64,000 bases of DNA from Diploptera punctata (lineage: Eukaryota; Arthropoda; Insecta; Blattodea; Blaberidae). Of the stretch, positions 33,553 through 44,464 are shown piece after piece. Location of the stretch: positions 2,039,001 to 2,103,000 of the forward strand of contig JASPKZ010007795.1 in NCBI GenBank assembly GCA_030220185.1. Direction: 5' to 3'. The notes beneath the pieces were generated by a model. It was not told where the DNA came from. It saw nothing but the letters and a program-made list of their open reading frames with translations, and searched no databases. A program made the position numbers and the translations under genes. Each line of letters begins with the position of its first letter. The stretch's first letter is position 1.

Positions 33553-34930
33553 GTTAATTCATCTATAGAAATTTGTTCCAAAGCAGTGTTATTAGAGATT
33601 GGTATTTGTAATAAATCATCCTTTTGTGTCCATAAATAATGAAAGTAGTTAAGCCAAGATCCTTTAGATATACAATTTAAATGTGCATTTTCTCTTGAAT
33701 CATTATTTCAATTTTTTAAAACTTTATATATTTTTGGTTGAGGCCTAGTGATATAATTTTCCAAAAATGAGACAAATTGTTCCCAGCTTTGTCTATGTTT
33801 GCGAACTTCAATTTTAGCTATGGCTCTCTTCCTATGATACTCTACTTTATCTTCATCTTTTTTTGTAGACAGAAATTTTTTGTATGCTTCATGTTTATCA
33901 TCAATTACTTTTTTGATGTTTTCATCCCATATCCGTAGTCCTTTTTTTCGATTCCATTTAGTTTTGATACCCAGGCTTTCATTTGCTGCTTGTGTCAAAA
34001 TACTTTGTAGAACAAGCCATTCTTCTTCAATATTTTCGCCAAGTGGTATTTCCTGAACTAGATGTTCTAATCTGCGTTTGTATAGCCAGGTAATAGTGGG
34101 ATCTTGGAAAAGACTTACTTTATAAGTATAGTCCAAATTTTCAAATTTTATATTATTAATTTTATTTTTATTTTTCCATCTCGGTGGCATATGAATTGGA
34201 CAAACAAGTAAGTAATGGTCTGATTCGATTTCAGGTCCTCTGTAAACTCTTGTATCAAGAACTTTAGATGCTAATTTTTTATTACATATAGCATAGTCAA
34301 TTATTGATTTAAGACCCCTGGCTTCCCATGTATATTTGTGACTATCCTTGTGGTTAAATGCTGAGTTCATTATTGTGAATTGATTAAACATGACAAAATC
34401 AATTAACCGTAAGCCATTTCTATTACAGGTTTGCTCTCCATATGGTCCTATATATGTATCAAATTTAGTATTACCAATTCTGGCATTTAAATCACCCAAA
34501 ATTATAATCATATCATTATTATTAATTGTAGAAACTTTCTGGAAGTCATGATAAAATTTTTTACTTTCTTCTTCATCTCCTTCTACAGGTGCATATGTAC
34601 CTATCACTGTTAAGTATCCTAGAGATAATTTTATTCGGATTTGAATTATTCTTTCATTCCAAAAAAGTATAGCTATGTATTGAACTTCTAAATCGTTTAT
34701 GAATCATAACGGCTACTCCTGCTTGTGTATGAATATGTTTTTTTACACCAATATAAAACTGAATGTAATTTTGAGTTTCTTTGGAGCCTTGTAATTTCTT
34801 TTTTGTTCCTGATATTACAGCTAATGAAATCCCCTTTTTGCACAATATATCATCTAATTGATCATCTTTATAGTTAATCCCTTGTACATTCCATGTGCTT
34901 AAAAGCAAAATTTTTTTTTCTTCCAAGAGT

Positions 34931-35177
34931 TGTCCTTTTTCATGTTTTGGTCATCATTAGTTTGATCCTTCCGGGAAATTCTCATATAAGACTTGAAAGC
35001 ATAATAATAGTCCCTTCGATTGGTTGCTGGCCAAAGGAAGGCAAGACCAGTGATGGGCTGCCATCTTATAGCCTCTGGTCAGGCTTTTCTGGAGAAGAAA
35101 AGAAAATAAGGGAAAGAAGAAATGGAAGAAAGGAAAGACTCCCTAGCCCTCGGATGCCCTAATAGCGTCGGGGTCGA
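34931..35177. other. region 5' of LINE B
   Basis: No recognised coding sequence; possibly the LINE B 5' UTR or ORF1 remnant. A purine-rich stretch (35095-35150) is the only marked feature. Confidence 0.3.
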
Positions 35178-35391
35178 AAAAACAAGAGTTAACCAGAGAG
35201 GTTACATAGTAAAGTTAAAAGAGTGCAAAACACAAGTAAGAAATGTTTTGCTCAGCTTGGGCACCTTGTGGTCACCATCCACATAAAAACAAGAGTTAAC
35301 CAGAGAGGTTACATAGTAAAGTTAAAAGAGTGCAAAACACAAGTAAGAAATGTTTTGCTCAGCTTAGGCACCTTGTGGTCACCATCCACAT
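35178..35391 (+). repeat. 107-bp tandem duplication
   Basis: Two nearly identical 107-bp units start around 35178 and 35285 (marker AACAAGAGTTAACCAGAGAG at 35181 and 35288), differing at very few positions. No coding role seen. Confidence 0.85.
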
Positions 35392-35399
35392 ATCCCCTA

Positions 35400-36045
35400 G
35401 ATGAGGACCCCTGAGGGAGGAATATTAAGTTATCAGGCATAAATCTGTAAAAAGTGGAAACATGTACATATTTAGGAACAGTGATAAATGCAAATGGGAA
35501 AATACAGACTGAAATCAGTAAAAGAATAGAGAAAAGTTTAAAAGTTCAACTAAAAAATTAATCTGGAATAAAGATATACCCATCAAGAGTAAAATGGCAA
35601 TGTATATAACTTATTTCAAACCAGTTCTAACATATGCAGCTGAGACTTGGACATATATACAAAGAAGGAATTGAGCAGAATCCAAGCTACAGAAATGAAA
35701 TTCTTACGTGGAATGGTACATAAAAGGAGAGATAGAATAAGGAATGACAAAATTAGGGAGATATTAAGTATAGAAAAATTAACAACAGACAGATAAAAAT
35801 AGACTAAAATGGTTTGGACCTTTAAAAAGAATGGAAAAGGAAAGACTACCACAAAACTGTTAAATCTCAAGATATAAGGAAAAGACCACAAGAAAGATGG
35901 GTTAACCAAGTAAAGAAAAGTTTACAAGATAGAGGATGCAACTGGGAAAACTAAAAAGAAGGAAAGCATGGGAAGAATGAGATGGTTGAAGGCGTATTTG
36001 GAATTGACCTTCCAAAAGGACACTATAAGAGGATGATGATGAGTA
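35400..36045 (+). pseudogene. LINE C-terminal fragment, plus strand
   Basis: Frames at 35460-36040 give the part of a LINE ORF2 after the RT core: IKSKMAMYITYFKPVLTYAA followed by ETWT, EILSIEKLTTDR, GKRPQERWVNQVKKSLQD and DLPKGHYKRMM. Several stops and shifts. It ends against the duplicated block at 36006-36191. Confidence 0.75.
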
Positions 36046-36191
36046 AAGATGTCAATTTTATTACTTACTTACTCACTGGCACTATCGAACCCGTAGGACC
36101 TTCCAAAAGGACACTATAAGAGGATGATGATGAGTAAAGATGTCAATTTTATTACTTACTTACTTACTCACTGGCACTATCGAACCCGTAG
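36006..36191 (+). repeat. 91-bp tandem duplication across a LINE/LINE junction
   Basis: GACCTTCCAAAAGGACACTA starts at 36006 and again at 36097. Each unit runs from the end of the plus-strand LINE into the CTTA-tailed 3' end of the minus-strand LINE. The second unit has one more TTAC repeat. The duplication therefore happened after the two LINEs became neighbours. Confidence 0.85.
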
Positions 36192-36560
36192 ATTCATGGC
36201 TGCACGGACATAAGCTCTCCATACATCCTTATCCTGAACTAATGCTTTTCAATCATTCCCTGTATAATCTACTTCCCTCAAATCGTAGTTAATGTTATTC
36301 TCCCACCTCATTCTTGGTCTACCAACTGGACGTTTTCCCTCTGGAGACCTCCGGAAAATTTTACCCCAGTTGAACCCATGTCCGCATTTCTTGACAGTTC
36401 TATTTTTACGGTGAAAGATCGTCACTCTTTCGACCAAGGTACTTTTTTCGTCTGGCTTATCACCTTCGACCAGTCCGGCATGGGTAACCCTATCGGCAGC
36501 AATGCTACCGCCGTCATAGCTCTCAGGATCATTTAAGCACGCAAGCCACTCCACCACGAC
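36145..36560 (-). pseudogene. LINE 3' end with (TAAG)n tail, RTE-like
   Basis: Minus strand: the end of ORF2 reads SPEGKRPVGRPRMRWENNIN (about 36350-36290) and NYDLREVDYTGND. It continues into the same 3' sequence as at 3070-3190, with a CTTA/TAAG tail at 36152-36170. Upstream (36400-36557) the reading is unrelated to RT and may be another repeat. Confidence 0.7.
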
Positions 36561-37424
36561 AAGGTAAAGATACCATGGAGGGAATTTTATTACTCATTTG
36601 GTAATTATTTATTTGTCATCAACCAAATTTTGTTCAATCTGAATCTTCAAATAACAATTGAGATAGGTAAAACGTAGGTTATGTTTCATATGAGCTAGCC
36701 TGAACCCTGGCAGCATCCCTGATGGAAGATTCCTTATATACTTGAAAATCAAAGCCACTTAAACTCAAAATGCATCGTATTGTAAGGACCATTTTCTAAA
36801 TATTTGCAAAATTATTTATTCAAGTGACATCACATGTTGTTACAAGCTATATTAACATTTTAAAAAAATGTTGAAAATAGCCAGTTCCCAGTACAGATAC
36901 TTTAAAAGCTGACTGAAATTCAACCTAACTAATAATAAACACTAGACAAAAGGATAATTTAGGTGAAAATGTTTCTCTTATAATATTAATTTGTCCTTTA
37001 ATATAAGTGACAGATTTAAATAAAACATAAAAAAGACAAATACAGTATAAGAATAATTAGCATTTTAAATTAAAAATTAACACAAGATTAAATATAATAA
37101 TATATTCACAAATGATCAAGTTTTGTTTACAACAAATGAAGATAATTTACAAAGGACAGTTTTCAAATTACAGACTATAGTAAAGAATTATATTATGAAA
37201 ATATCAGTTGATAAAACAAAAAGAATAGCAGAATGTGGTAAATAGCTATTATGGGTAAACATTTTGGTTGAAAATAAAATAATAGAACAAGTGACAGGTT
37301 TGATTTATTTAGGAAGTCACATTTAATTATATGATTACCAAAAAGACATATAATTAAAAATTATAATATAAAATTATAAAATAATTACCTAAAAGGTCCG
37401 TCTCAACTTAAAAATTATTAATTA

Positions 37425-37462
37425 TCTGTAGCGCTTTCGGGACTAGTCCCATCATCAGCAGA
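37425..37462 (-). ncRNA. hammerhead ribozyme motif, left arm
   Basis: Minus strand: TCTG, CTGATGA, T, stem GGGAC/GTCCC with a 2-nt loop, GAAA, minimal stem III within AGCGCT, A, then CAGA. TCTG/CAGA gives four Watson-Crick pairs of stem I. All conserved core nucleotides of the hammerhead (CUGANGA and GAAA) are present. The very short stem III is like those reported for PLE and other retroelement hammerheads, which may need a dimer to be active. Confidence 0.75.
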
Positions 37463-37537
37463 AGTAACAGGATGTGGGTTCTTATCAGTTGATCCCTGAT
37501 TTAATACTCAACTGATAAGAACCCATATCCTGTTACT

Positions 37538-37575
37538 TTTGCTGATGATGGGACTAGTCCCGAAAGCGCTACAGA
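37538..37575 (+). ncRNA. hammerhead ribozyme motif, right arm
   Basis: Plus strand mirror of the previous motif: CTGATGA (37542-37548), GGGAC/GTCCC stem, GAAA (37562-37565), AGCGCTA, CAGA. Stem I here has one wobble (TTTG/CAGA). Because SLC25A51 is also on the plus strand, this motif lies in sense orientation within its intron. Confidence 0.72.
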
Positions 37576-38384
37576 TAATTAATAATTTTTAAGTTGAGGA
37601 GACATACCTTTTAGGTAACTATTTTATAATTTTTAATTTTGTGACTAATACCTTAATGGAATTTTATCATGAATTTTATTAATCTTAAAAAGACATATAA
37701 ACATTTAATAAAATACAATTGCTGAAATGGAAAATCAATGCAAAAAAATATTCAACTCAGATTTCATAATATAATATCTCAACCATCTCTTTTATATGGA
37801 CCCTAGAAAACTAATAGAAGCAGAATCAACACATCTCAGATGAGATTTCTACGGTCAATAGCAGGTGTTACCTTGAAAGACCAAATGAGGAATGATATTA
37901 GAACTCAATGGAGTGTTGAAGAAATGAGCAAAAGTCCAGCTTCATCAACATAAATGGAGACAGGATGTTCTTAGAATGCCAGAACATTATTTACAAAATA
38001 AATTATTAAATTATCACCATGCAGGAAACAGAAAGTTAGTCGACCTCATCGCCGTTGGACAGATCAATTCCAGTTCTAGTTCGCAGACGGGAATAAACCC
38101 AAACCTATGTTTTTGGCGGAAGAAGAAATTAAAAGCCGATGAATGTATATGTGAAATATTATTTCTTATATGTCAATGTTTTATGTTAATGGAAATGAGA
38201 CTAACTAAAAACTTATGTTTTCTTTTGGCAAAATTGTCACTAAGGTATTTTGTTTTATTTTATATTTTTAGATAAAAAGAACATCTAAGGTTAGTATTAG
38301 TTATTTTGGTTCATTAGGTTTTTAATTTTAAGAATTTAATTTGTGTAAATGTGAAGTAAACTTAAATATAATTTATTCGCGTAG

Positions 38385-38765
38385 ACTTTCACGGCCGGAG
38401 TTGCTATGATGATCTTGAAGAAGATTTTCGGGCTGTAGGCCGTGGTCGTGAGGCTTGTAGTTCCCCGACGTTTCACCAGAGACTGCGTCTGGCATCCTCA
38501 AGGGTTGTCTTGAGACTGGCAATTCTGTCTGCTGTCTGTCTTATTTATACGTTCACCGCGATGTGTTCGTAAGTTGTATCTGCCTTCTGATTGGTCAGCG
38601 TTAGGGACTTCCATTGCTCCAATGAGATTGCTGTTTGATGGTCTAGTCGACTGTATGTTATATCTGTCTTTTGATTGGTCAGCGGTAGGGACTTCCATTG
38701 TTCCACTGAGATTGTTGTTTGATAGTTTAGTCGACTGTGCTTGTAGAGGTTTACATTTTGCTCCC
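38385..38765 (-). mobile_element. single 5'-truncated PLE copy
   Basis: Minus-strand copy of the family at 29141-30582. It starts (its 3' end) with the TAGACTTTCACGGCCGGAG end at 38391, and includes the region with two MEVPTADQS/MEVPNADQS-like repeats. It breaks off at about 38765, before the GIY-YIG domain. Unlike most others it is not an inverted doublet, and I found no target duplication. Confidence 0.75.
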
Positions 38766-38766
38766 T

Positions 38767-39295
38767 TTTCCAGTATAGTGAATATTCACATTCTCTTCCA
38801 GTAAATTCCACTGCTGCAGCCAGAATGCTAAAATCTCAGTCTTACTTTTTGAGAGATCCAAATCTCGTATGAGATCATTTAACTCATTTTGATTTACCAT
38901 GTGTGGTTTCATGGATGGCACATTTGTAAGAAAATCTGGATCTTTTGATATACAGGGTTGAGGAGACCCACCACTGCTTCTTTCCTCTTCTTCATCAGAT
39001 GAAAGGTTGTAATCTTTTGATGGTTAAGGTACTGGAAGTTCTTCCTGTGTGGTACTGGATGAATGGCAAAAGGAATATTAGGATACACAGTGTCTGCTGT
39101 TTCTTCTTATAAATTCCCTGCTTGATTGGAGAAACCATAGAAAAGTAGTGGTCACTTATATGGTTGGTTGGCTCCCTCCAGATCATGGGCACTGCGAAAG
39201 GCATTGAATGCCCTTTCCCATTAATCCAAATTCTTATGTTGCTGGCATAAGTGTTGCATACTACATGAGGGGCCTGTGTTTTGGTCCCCAATCTT
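38767..39295 (-). pseudogene. remnant of a dispersed insect protein family of unknown function
   Basis: Minus strand: APHVVCNTYASNIRIWINGK, then GHSMPFAVPMIWREPTNHIS and DHYFSMVSPIKQG. After a frame change comes NIPFAIHPVPH, and a leucine-rich segment with LRFWLQQWNLLEENVN near 38840-38800. I recall this arrangement from many-copy insect proteins annotated as uncharacterised, often near transposons. Function unknown. At least two frameshifts or stops, so it is a pseudogene. Confidence 0.45.
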
Positions 39296-39599
39296 ACAAC
39301 CTTTCATTCTCCATTTTAACCACATCCTTGCTCATTACAGACTTGTTATTACATTAGTTTCCCATAAAGATCATGTACCTTACTGTTATGGTGAATTTTC
39401 TCCATTCACCTATCTTTAGTCCAAAATTTTTCCTAACCACTTTGTTCTCTAATATTCATAATCTTTTCTCCACTTTTTAAGGTAAGAGATCATGTTTTGC
39501 ATCCATATGGTATAACTGGAAGAGTCATCATTTTGTATATTTTCAGTCAATACTAATACAGTTTATGGTAAAATTCTGTTGAGGTATTAGACACAATGT

Positions 39600-42500
39600 A
39601 AAATAATATTTATTTAATTATTTAAGCAGGTTTACATCTTCCTATCCCCAATTAATGTACTGTCATTCTTATCATCATCTAATCCTTTTTCCTCATGCTG
39701 TTCAAAACACCATGTTATTTTTGGCCATCTTCTTCTTCTACCAAATGACACCCATTCTAGTATTCTTCTTGGGAATCTATCTTCCATCATTCTTTTTACA
39801 TGACCATACCATTTAATTGTTTGTTTTTTTATAAAATCCACAATTGAGTTTGAACATTCATCTTTTGTTTAATTACACTGTTTTTTATTTTATCTCTTTT
39901 AGAAATTCCAACTGAATTCCTCCAAAAATCCATTTCTGTAGAATTTAATTTGCTTATTGTTCTAGATTTTAATTGCCATGTTTCTGCACTGTACGTAATT
40001 GTTTTTGTTTTAGAATTTATATTCTGATCCCATGAAACGCAATTTAGGGTCGTATGCAAATACATTACTCTCTACTCAAATTACTTCCAATCACTGGTGA
40101 GCTGAGATCGAATTAACGGCCACCTTAACCGGTCATGCATTTTCGTAATATTGGCAACGAATTACCCAGAATTCTCAGCGATAAAACCACTTCCGTTATT
40201 TTCGTCTGCTATAGAGGAATGCATTTATGCTTGCATCCCGCAAATAATACCGTATACAAACACGTCTGCGACGCGCAATATTATGCCGATTCTCCTGTTC
40301 TTCCAGTTGAATTCTTTGGTAGACTCTATCAAATTCCTCTTCTCCGCGTATACCGAAAACATGATCGAAGTCTTCAAGGTCCGACATCTTGGATAAGTTT
40401 CAAACTACATCGGTTACCATTGGTTCCCTTCGGGATTTTCACATAAGTTTATATCTTGAGCTACGATCTTAAGGTACCTTGTCAGGTAGCTTTACAATTA
40501 TTACCGCGTGAATAGATTTCTGAGTAAGAAAAATGTGTTTGAATAAAACTTTATCAGCAGAGAACGCCTTTTACTGTCTAATGCGTTCAAACATTCGACC
40601 CTTAATTATGATATTGCAGATTTACCCTTATTTGTTTTCTCATTAATTTCAGCATGATAATTTCTATCTGCAATAATTTTTATCCCCATATACATATATA
40701 TTCGTCATATGATATTATTTTTCTATGCCCATCTTCTAGAACCAGATCTTTTGATTTATCTCCTATTACCATATACTTAATTTTGTCCAAATATATCTTT
40801 AATCTCCATTTTTTGTATTTCTCTTTCAGTTTTCTAGTCATGTACTTCATAATATTCTGCCATCAGTAGACAATCATCAGCAATAGCAACGGATAAAGTG
40901 TATCCTCTTCTACCTTTATTCCCACAAATGAAAATTTGTTTTTCCACTGTATTAAGGTGATTTGTAGATATATTTTGAATAAGGATGGTGATAAACAACT
41001 TTCTTTTCTTAAACCTTTAGTAACTCCAAATCCCGATTTAATAGTTTTACCCATTTCTACTCTAGAGATAGATTCATCATGTAACTTTTTTATTGCCTGG
41101 ATATTTTTTATTTATTGTTAATGCATGCAAAACTTCCATAATTTAATCAAGGGCACATTGTAAGATTTCTCTAAATCAATAAATAGTAGGTGAATTGGTT
41201 GTTGGAAGGTGGATTTTTCTCAATTATTTGTTTTAAACTGAGTATGTGATAAATGGTGGATCAGCCTTTTTTGAACTGCCTGTTCTTCTGCTTCTACTTA
41301 ACTGTATTCTTGTTCCACAGAATATTTTAAAAAAAAATCCATATATTCTGCTGAAGGTGTTTGTCATAAGTAATGCCACGAGTGATTTCCAATTTATCTA
41401 GATAATTTGGAAATAAAGAATGGCATTTGTTAGGACTATTTAAGGAATAAAATTAAGCTGTTTAATTACAAATCATTTTTTAAATATAGTTATTTTAAAA
41501 TATTTATATATATTTAATGTAAACGGCGATGTTTAAAAACAAATGAGAAATGTTTGTTATGTTTCATTTGTTCATCCACTGCAACCAGATCATATTATTT
41601 ATTGCCAAATAGGATCACAATATTGTAAGAATGCACTCCATCCTAGAGGAGAAAGAATGAAACACATCAAACTGTATATTACAACCAACATTATAGGTTA
41701 TTAATTTCTGATGTCCTATGATGTAAATATGTCAATTATATTTTTCTAGAACTTAAATACCTGGGAAATAATACGTTTAAGAAAGTGCAAACAGTGGTTT
41801 CTTTTTATTGTGGTATATTCAATTGCTACAATTTTTTTATTATATCCTGCAAGCAGTACCTGGATAAGTTTGTGCACTATATATATACAATCTGGGAGCC
41901 ACATGCATTCTAGCATTCTTAAATCGGTGCTACATGAATATAATATATAAATTTCTATATTCAACGTATTTGTAAGTCACTGCAAAATAATGCTCTGACC
42001 TGTTCAGAATATTAAAAAGGAGGAGCTTTCTTTAATATGATAAACAGAAGGTGATAAATATCGAGGTGAAACATCACTGTGATTAGCTGTAAAACAAAAT
42101 TCATTGAAACATGATTGGTCATTGACTCCCATTTGGGGCATGAGTTAAATAGTCACAGTTAATTCCTCTATAATGCTCACATACATTTTTCTTTCCCTTC
42201 TTCCAATCATTTGGGATATATTCTCCATTTCACAAAGGATTCTTATTAATTAAAATAATTTGTTAGTACCTAATTTAACAAGTTCTGCTGGAATTCCCCT
42301 AACTCCACATGCCTTGTTATTTTTTTTAAGTTCTAATGCAATTCTCATAATTTCAGAGTCTATAATACTTTTTTCTTCTAATTCTTCTGTCATTTTTATC
42401 AAAAAATTCTATGTATGTTCACAGTTAGAAGTTTCTTGAAATAAGCTATCCATCTTTCAAGTGAAATATAATCTATATTTTTTTTTTCTCAAGTTATTGA

Positions 42501-42800
42501 TTATTATTTTTCATATTTCACTACTTCTTGCACCTCCAAGATACATTTCAACAGTAGAACATGCCTTCTGCCAGGTTTTGTTTTTTTATTTCTGTAACTT
42601 TTCTTCTAGTAAAATTATAAAATTAAATCTTGGTGTTTTAAAAGGTTTTACAGTTGAGTGGTTAAATCTTATCAGGTTTTCAATTGTATAATTTTACATT
42701 ATATTTTTAGTTTAACATTTTTTTTAGAGATGTTGGGTTGACAAGAGTCCCTATATTGCATAATAGCATCCATTCCCAGAGTTGAACCTTTTGGGTAAAC
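39600..42800 (-). pseudogene. LINE D, minus strand, with a Harbinger insertion
   Basis: Readings from right to left: linker WQKACSTVEMYLGGARSSEI (about 42580-42520); RT start LKKNNKACGVRGIPAELVK (42340-42275); HYRGIN (42180); RT with HLLFIDLEKSYNVPLIKLW (41190-41130); LRKESCLSPSLFKIYL (41015-40965); then, after the Harbinger element (40047-40601), SAETWQLKSRTI (about 39990) and IKWYGHVKRMMEDRFPRRIL (39815-39760). A gap of unknown sequence lies between about 41420 and 42100. The copy has many stops. Confidence 0.75.
40047..40601 (-). mobile_element. Harbinger-like element, internally deleted (copy 2)
   Basis: TTA at 40044-40046 and 40602-40604 flank ends GGGTCGTATG and, reverse-complemented, GGGTCGAATG. 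Its sequence is homologous to 20401-20973 in the opposite orientation. The minus-strand frame (40387-40196) reads MSDLEDFDHVFGIRGEEEFD, then a VCIRYYLRDAS block. It sits inside LINE D. Confidence 0.8.
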
Positions 42801-42813
42801 ATATATAGAATGA

Positions 42814-43819
42814 TATTGTTTATTTTTTATTATTTCACTCACCTCATACTTCATGATTCATAGCAGACCAAGGGTTTCTTCACATCTTTTGTGACATTCT
42901 CAATGCTGTGTCACGTTCACAACTGACGTCCAACGGCCTTCTATCCTGCAGACTGACCTCCGTGCCATCTGGTGGCTGACCGAAGAATTTCCAAATCAGT
43001 CCTCTCTCCTTATAACCGGGTATTTCAAAATTCATAATTGTATTTTCATTCTTGCATATGTAAATTTTTTCCCAAATTGTGAGTTCCTTCGGTTTTTCCA
43101 ATTGTTTAAGTAATTTTGTTTTGGTTTCTATTCTATGTTTTTCTGATCAGGCATATGCAGCTATTGCAGATTTTTCGGTTTCTCCATTTTTAACATTTCT
43201 GAGGTGTTCTTTTAATCTTGTATTTAGATTCCTTTTTGTTTTTCCTATGTATATCTTTTCACAATCTTTACAATTAATTTGATAAATTAGACTGCAAAAA
43301 ATCGGGAATTTATCAAATTAATTGTAAAGATTGTGAAAAGATATACATAGAAAAAAACAAAAAGGAATCTAAATACAAGATTAAAAGAACACCTCAGAAA
43401 TGTTAAAAATGGAGAAACCGAAAAATCTGCAATAGCTGCACATGCCTGGTCAGAAAAACATAGAATAGAAACCAAAACAAAATTACTTAATTGGAAAAAC
43501 CGAAGGAACTCACAATTTGGGAAAAAATTTACATATGCAAGAATGAAAATACAACTATGAATTTTGAAATACCCGGTTATAAGGAGAGAGGATTGATTTG
43601 GAAATTCTTCGGTCGGCCACCAGATGGTGCGGAGGTCAGTCTGCAGGATAGAAGGCCGTTGGACGTCAGTTGTGAACGTGACACAGCATTGAGAATGTCA
43701 CAAAAGATGTGAAGAAACCCTTGGTCTGCTATGAATTATGAAGTATGAGGTGAGTGAAATAATAAAAAATAAACAATATTAAAAAACCTCATAGTTTTAT
43801 TTCCTATCTACATAACTTA
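42814..43819. mobile_element. PLE inverted doublet with GIY-YIG, 13-bp TSD
   Basis: ATATATAGAATGA at 42801-42813 and 43820-43832 bound two inverted copies meeting near 43290. Each encodes most of a GIY-YIG domain and the tail (KELTIWEKIYICKNEN, FEIPGYKERGLIW, SLQDRRPLDVSCERD). The right end alone extends through AACCTCATAGTTTTATTTCC. The terminal region folds as TCACA/TGTGA hairpin followed by GAAA, a decayed hammerhead-like element. The arms are the same family as 59030-61652. Confidence 0.9.
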
Positions 43820-43974
43820 ATATATAGAATGAGTTTTCAAAATGTCAGCAATGTGGTGAATAGGCAGTAGGAAGGCTCATGGTAATATAAAAAACTTCCT
43901 TTTTGAGTTCAGTGGTAGTGTTGTAATAGATGCTTATTAGTAAAGTTGTCGTGCCACATGTTGGTTATTTGTGA

Positions 43975-44315
43975 AGTTGGTTGTTACTCCTCTTCCTTAA
44001 CTTGTGTCCGACTCATGACCGGGTTGAGATGAAGTCCCTTACATTGGAAGTCTGTGAATAACAAGGATGCCAGCCAATCACAGGGGTAGATGAAATTAAA
44101 CAAAATTAATGAGATGAGTGTTGAGAAATGGTGGAATGTAATTTGTGGCAGAGGAGTACAGGAGAAATCCCAAGAAAAATTGCCGAGACTCCATTTCGAC
44201 TACCACAAAAGCCATATGGAGTGACCGAGACGTAGACTTGGGACTCCAGTGGTGTGAGGCAAGAGTACTGCTTGCACCATAAAGCTGCCTGTTTGTTACT
44301 AATTGAATTAATTAC
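43975..44315 (-). repeat. SINE-like repeat (uncertain)
   Basis: A moderately GC-rich 330-bp block in AT-rich surroundings. Its right end (44245-44290) has spacing loosely like a tRNA head on the minus strand, and 8-bp repeats TTGTTACT lie at both edges (43981 and 44293 areas). I am not sure of the class. Confidence 0.3.
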
Positions 44316-44464
44316 TGTTTTCCTTAAAGGAAAATAGATATATTTTAATACAAAACAGTTTTATGTATGATCACTATATAAAGATATATTTATTTAGAAA
44401 AGTATGGAGGAAGATTTTAATTAAATTCCTTTTATTGGCATACTCTATAGAATAACTAATCATA

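Larger units (their letters stand above)
28790..34930 (-). pseudogene. LINE B, minus strand, broken by three insertions
   Basis: APE-type non-LTR retrotransposon. Endonuclease: LLLSTWNVQGIN (about 34900), TYAPVEGDEEE, MIIILGDLNARIGN, SIIDYAICN, ESDHYLLVCP (34600-34190). After a linker: RT with ITFVDFIKAFDKVDRN (about 32740), GVRQGCGLSPVLF (32560), FADDLALLA (about 30920), then LARPMLTYGSEAW and SRGRRSLGHPMKRW near 29110-28810. Once a 381-bp fragment (33172-33552), a Tc1 element (31005-32529) and a PLE (29141-30582) are removed, the frame rejoins in order. At least one frameshift at 34607-34654 and other stops make it dead, but it is much better preserved than LINE A. An ORF1 was not recognised. 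Confidence 0.88.
37354..37686. mobile_element. PLE inverted doublet with paired hammerheads, 14-bp TSD
   Basis: AAAAAGACATATAA at 37340-37353 and 37687-37700 flank a near-perfect inverted repeat centred near 37500. Each arm carries a complete hammerhead core. Only the right end extends into the extra tail (about 37620-37686, with ATACCTTAATGGA). No protein-coding part remains. Confidence 0.88.
37100..38125 (+). pseudogene. LINE E fragment, plus strand, split by a PLE
   Basis: Readings in order: FTNDQVLFTTNEDNLQRTVF (the FADD-box region, decayed), KISVDKTKRIAECGK, QVTGLIYLGSH, then after the PLE (37354-37686) a C-terminal part with RFLRSIAGV-like, HKWRQDVLRMPEH and RKLVDLIA/HRRWTDQF-like sequence near 37960-38070. 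Many stops. The flanks of the PLE rejoin within this LINE. Confidence 0.7.
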
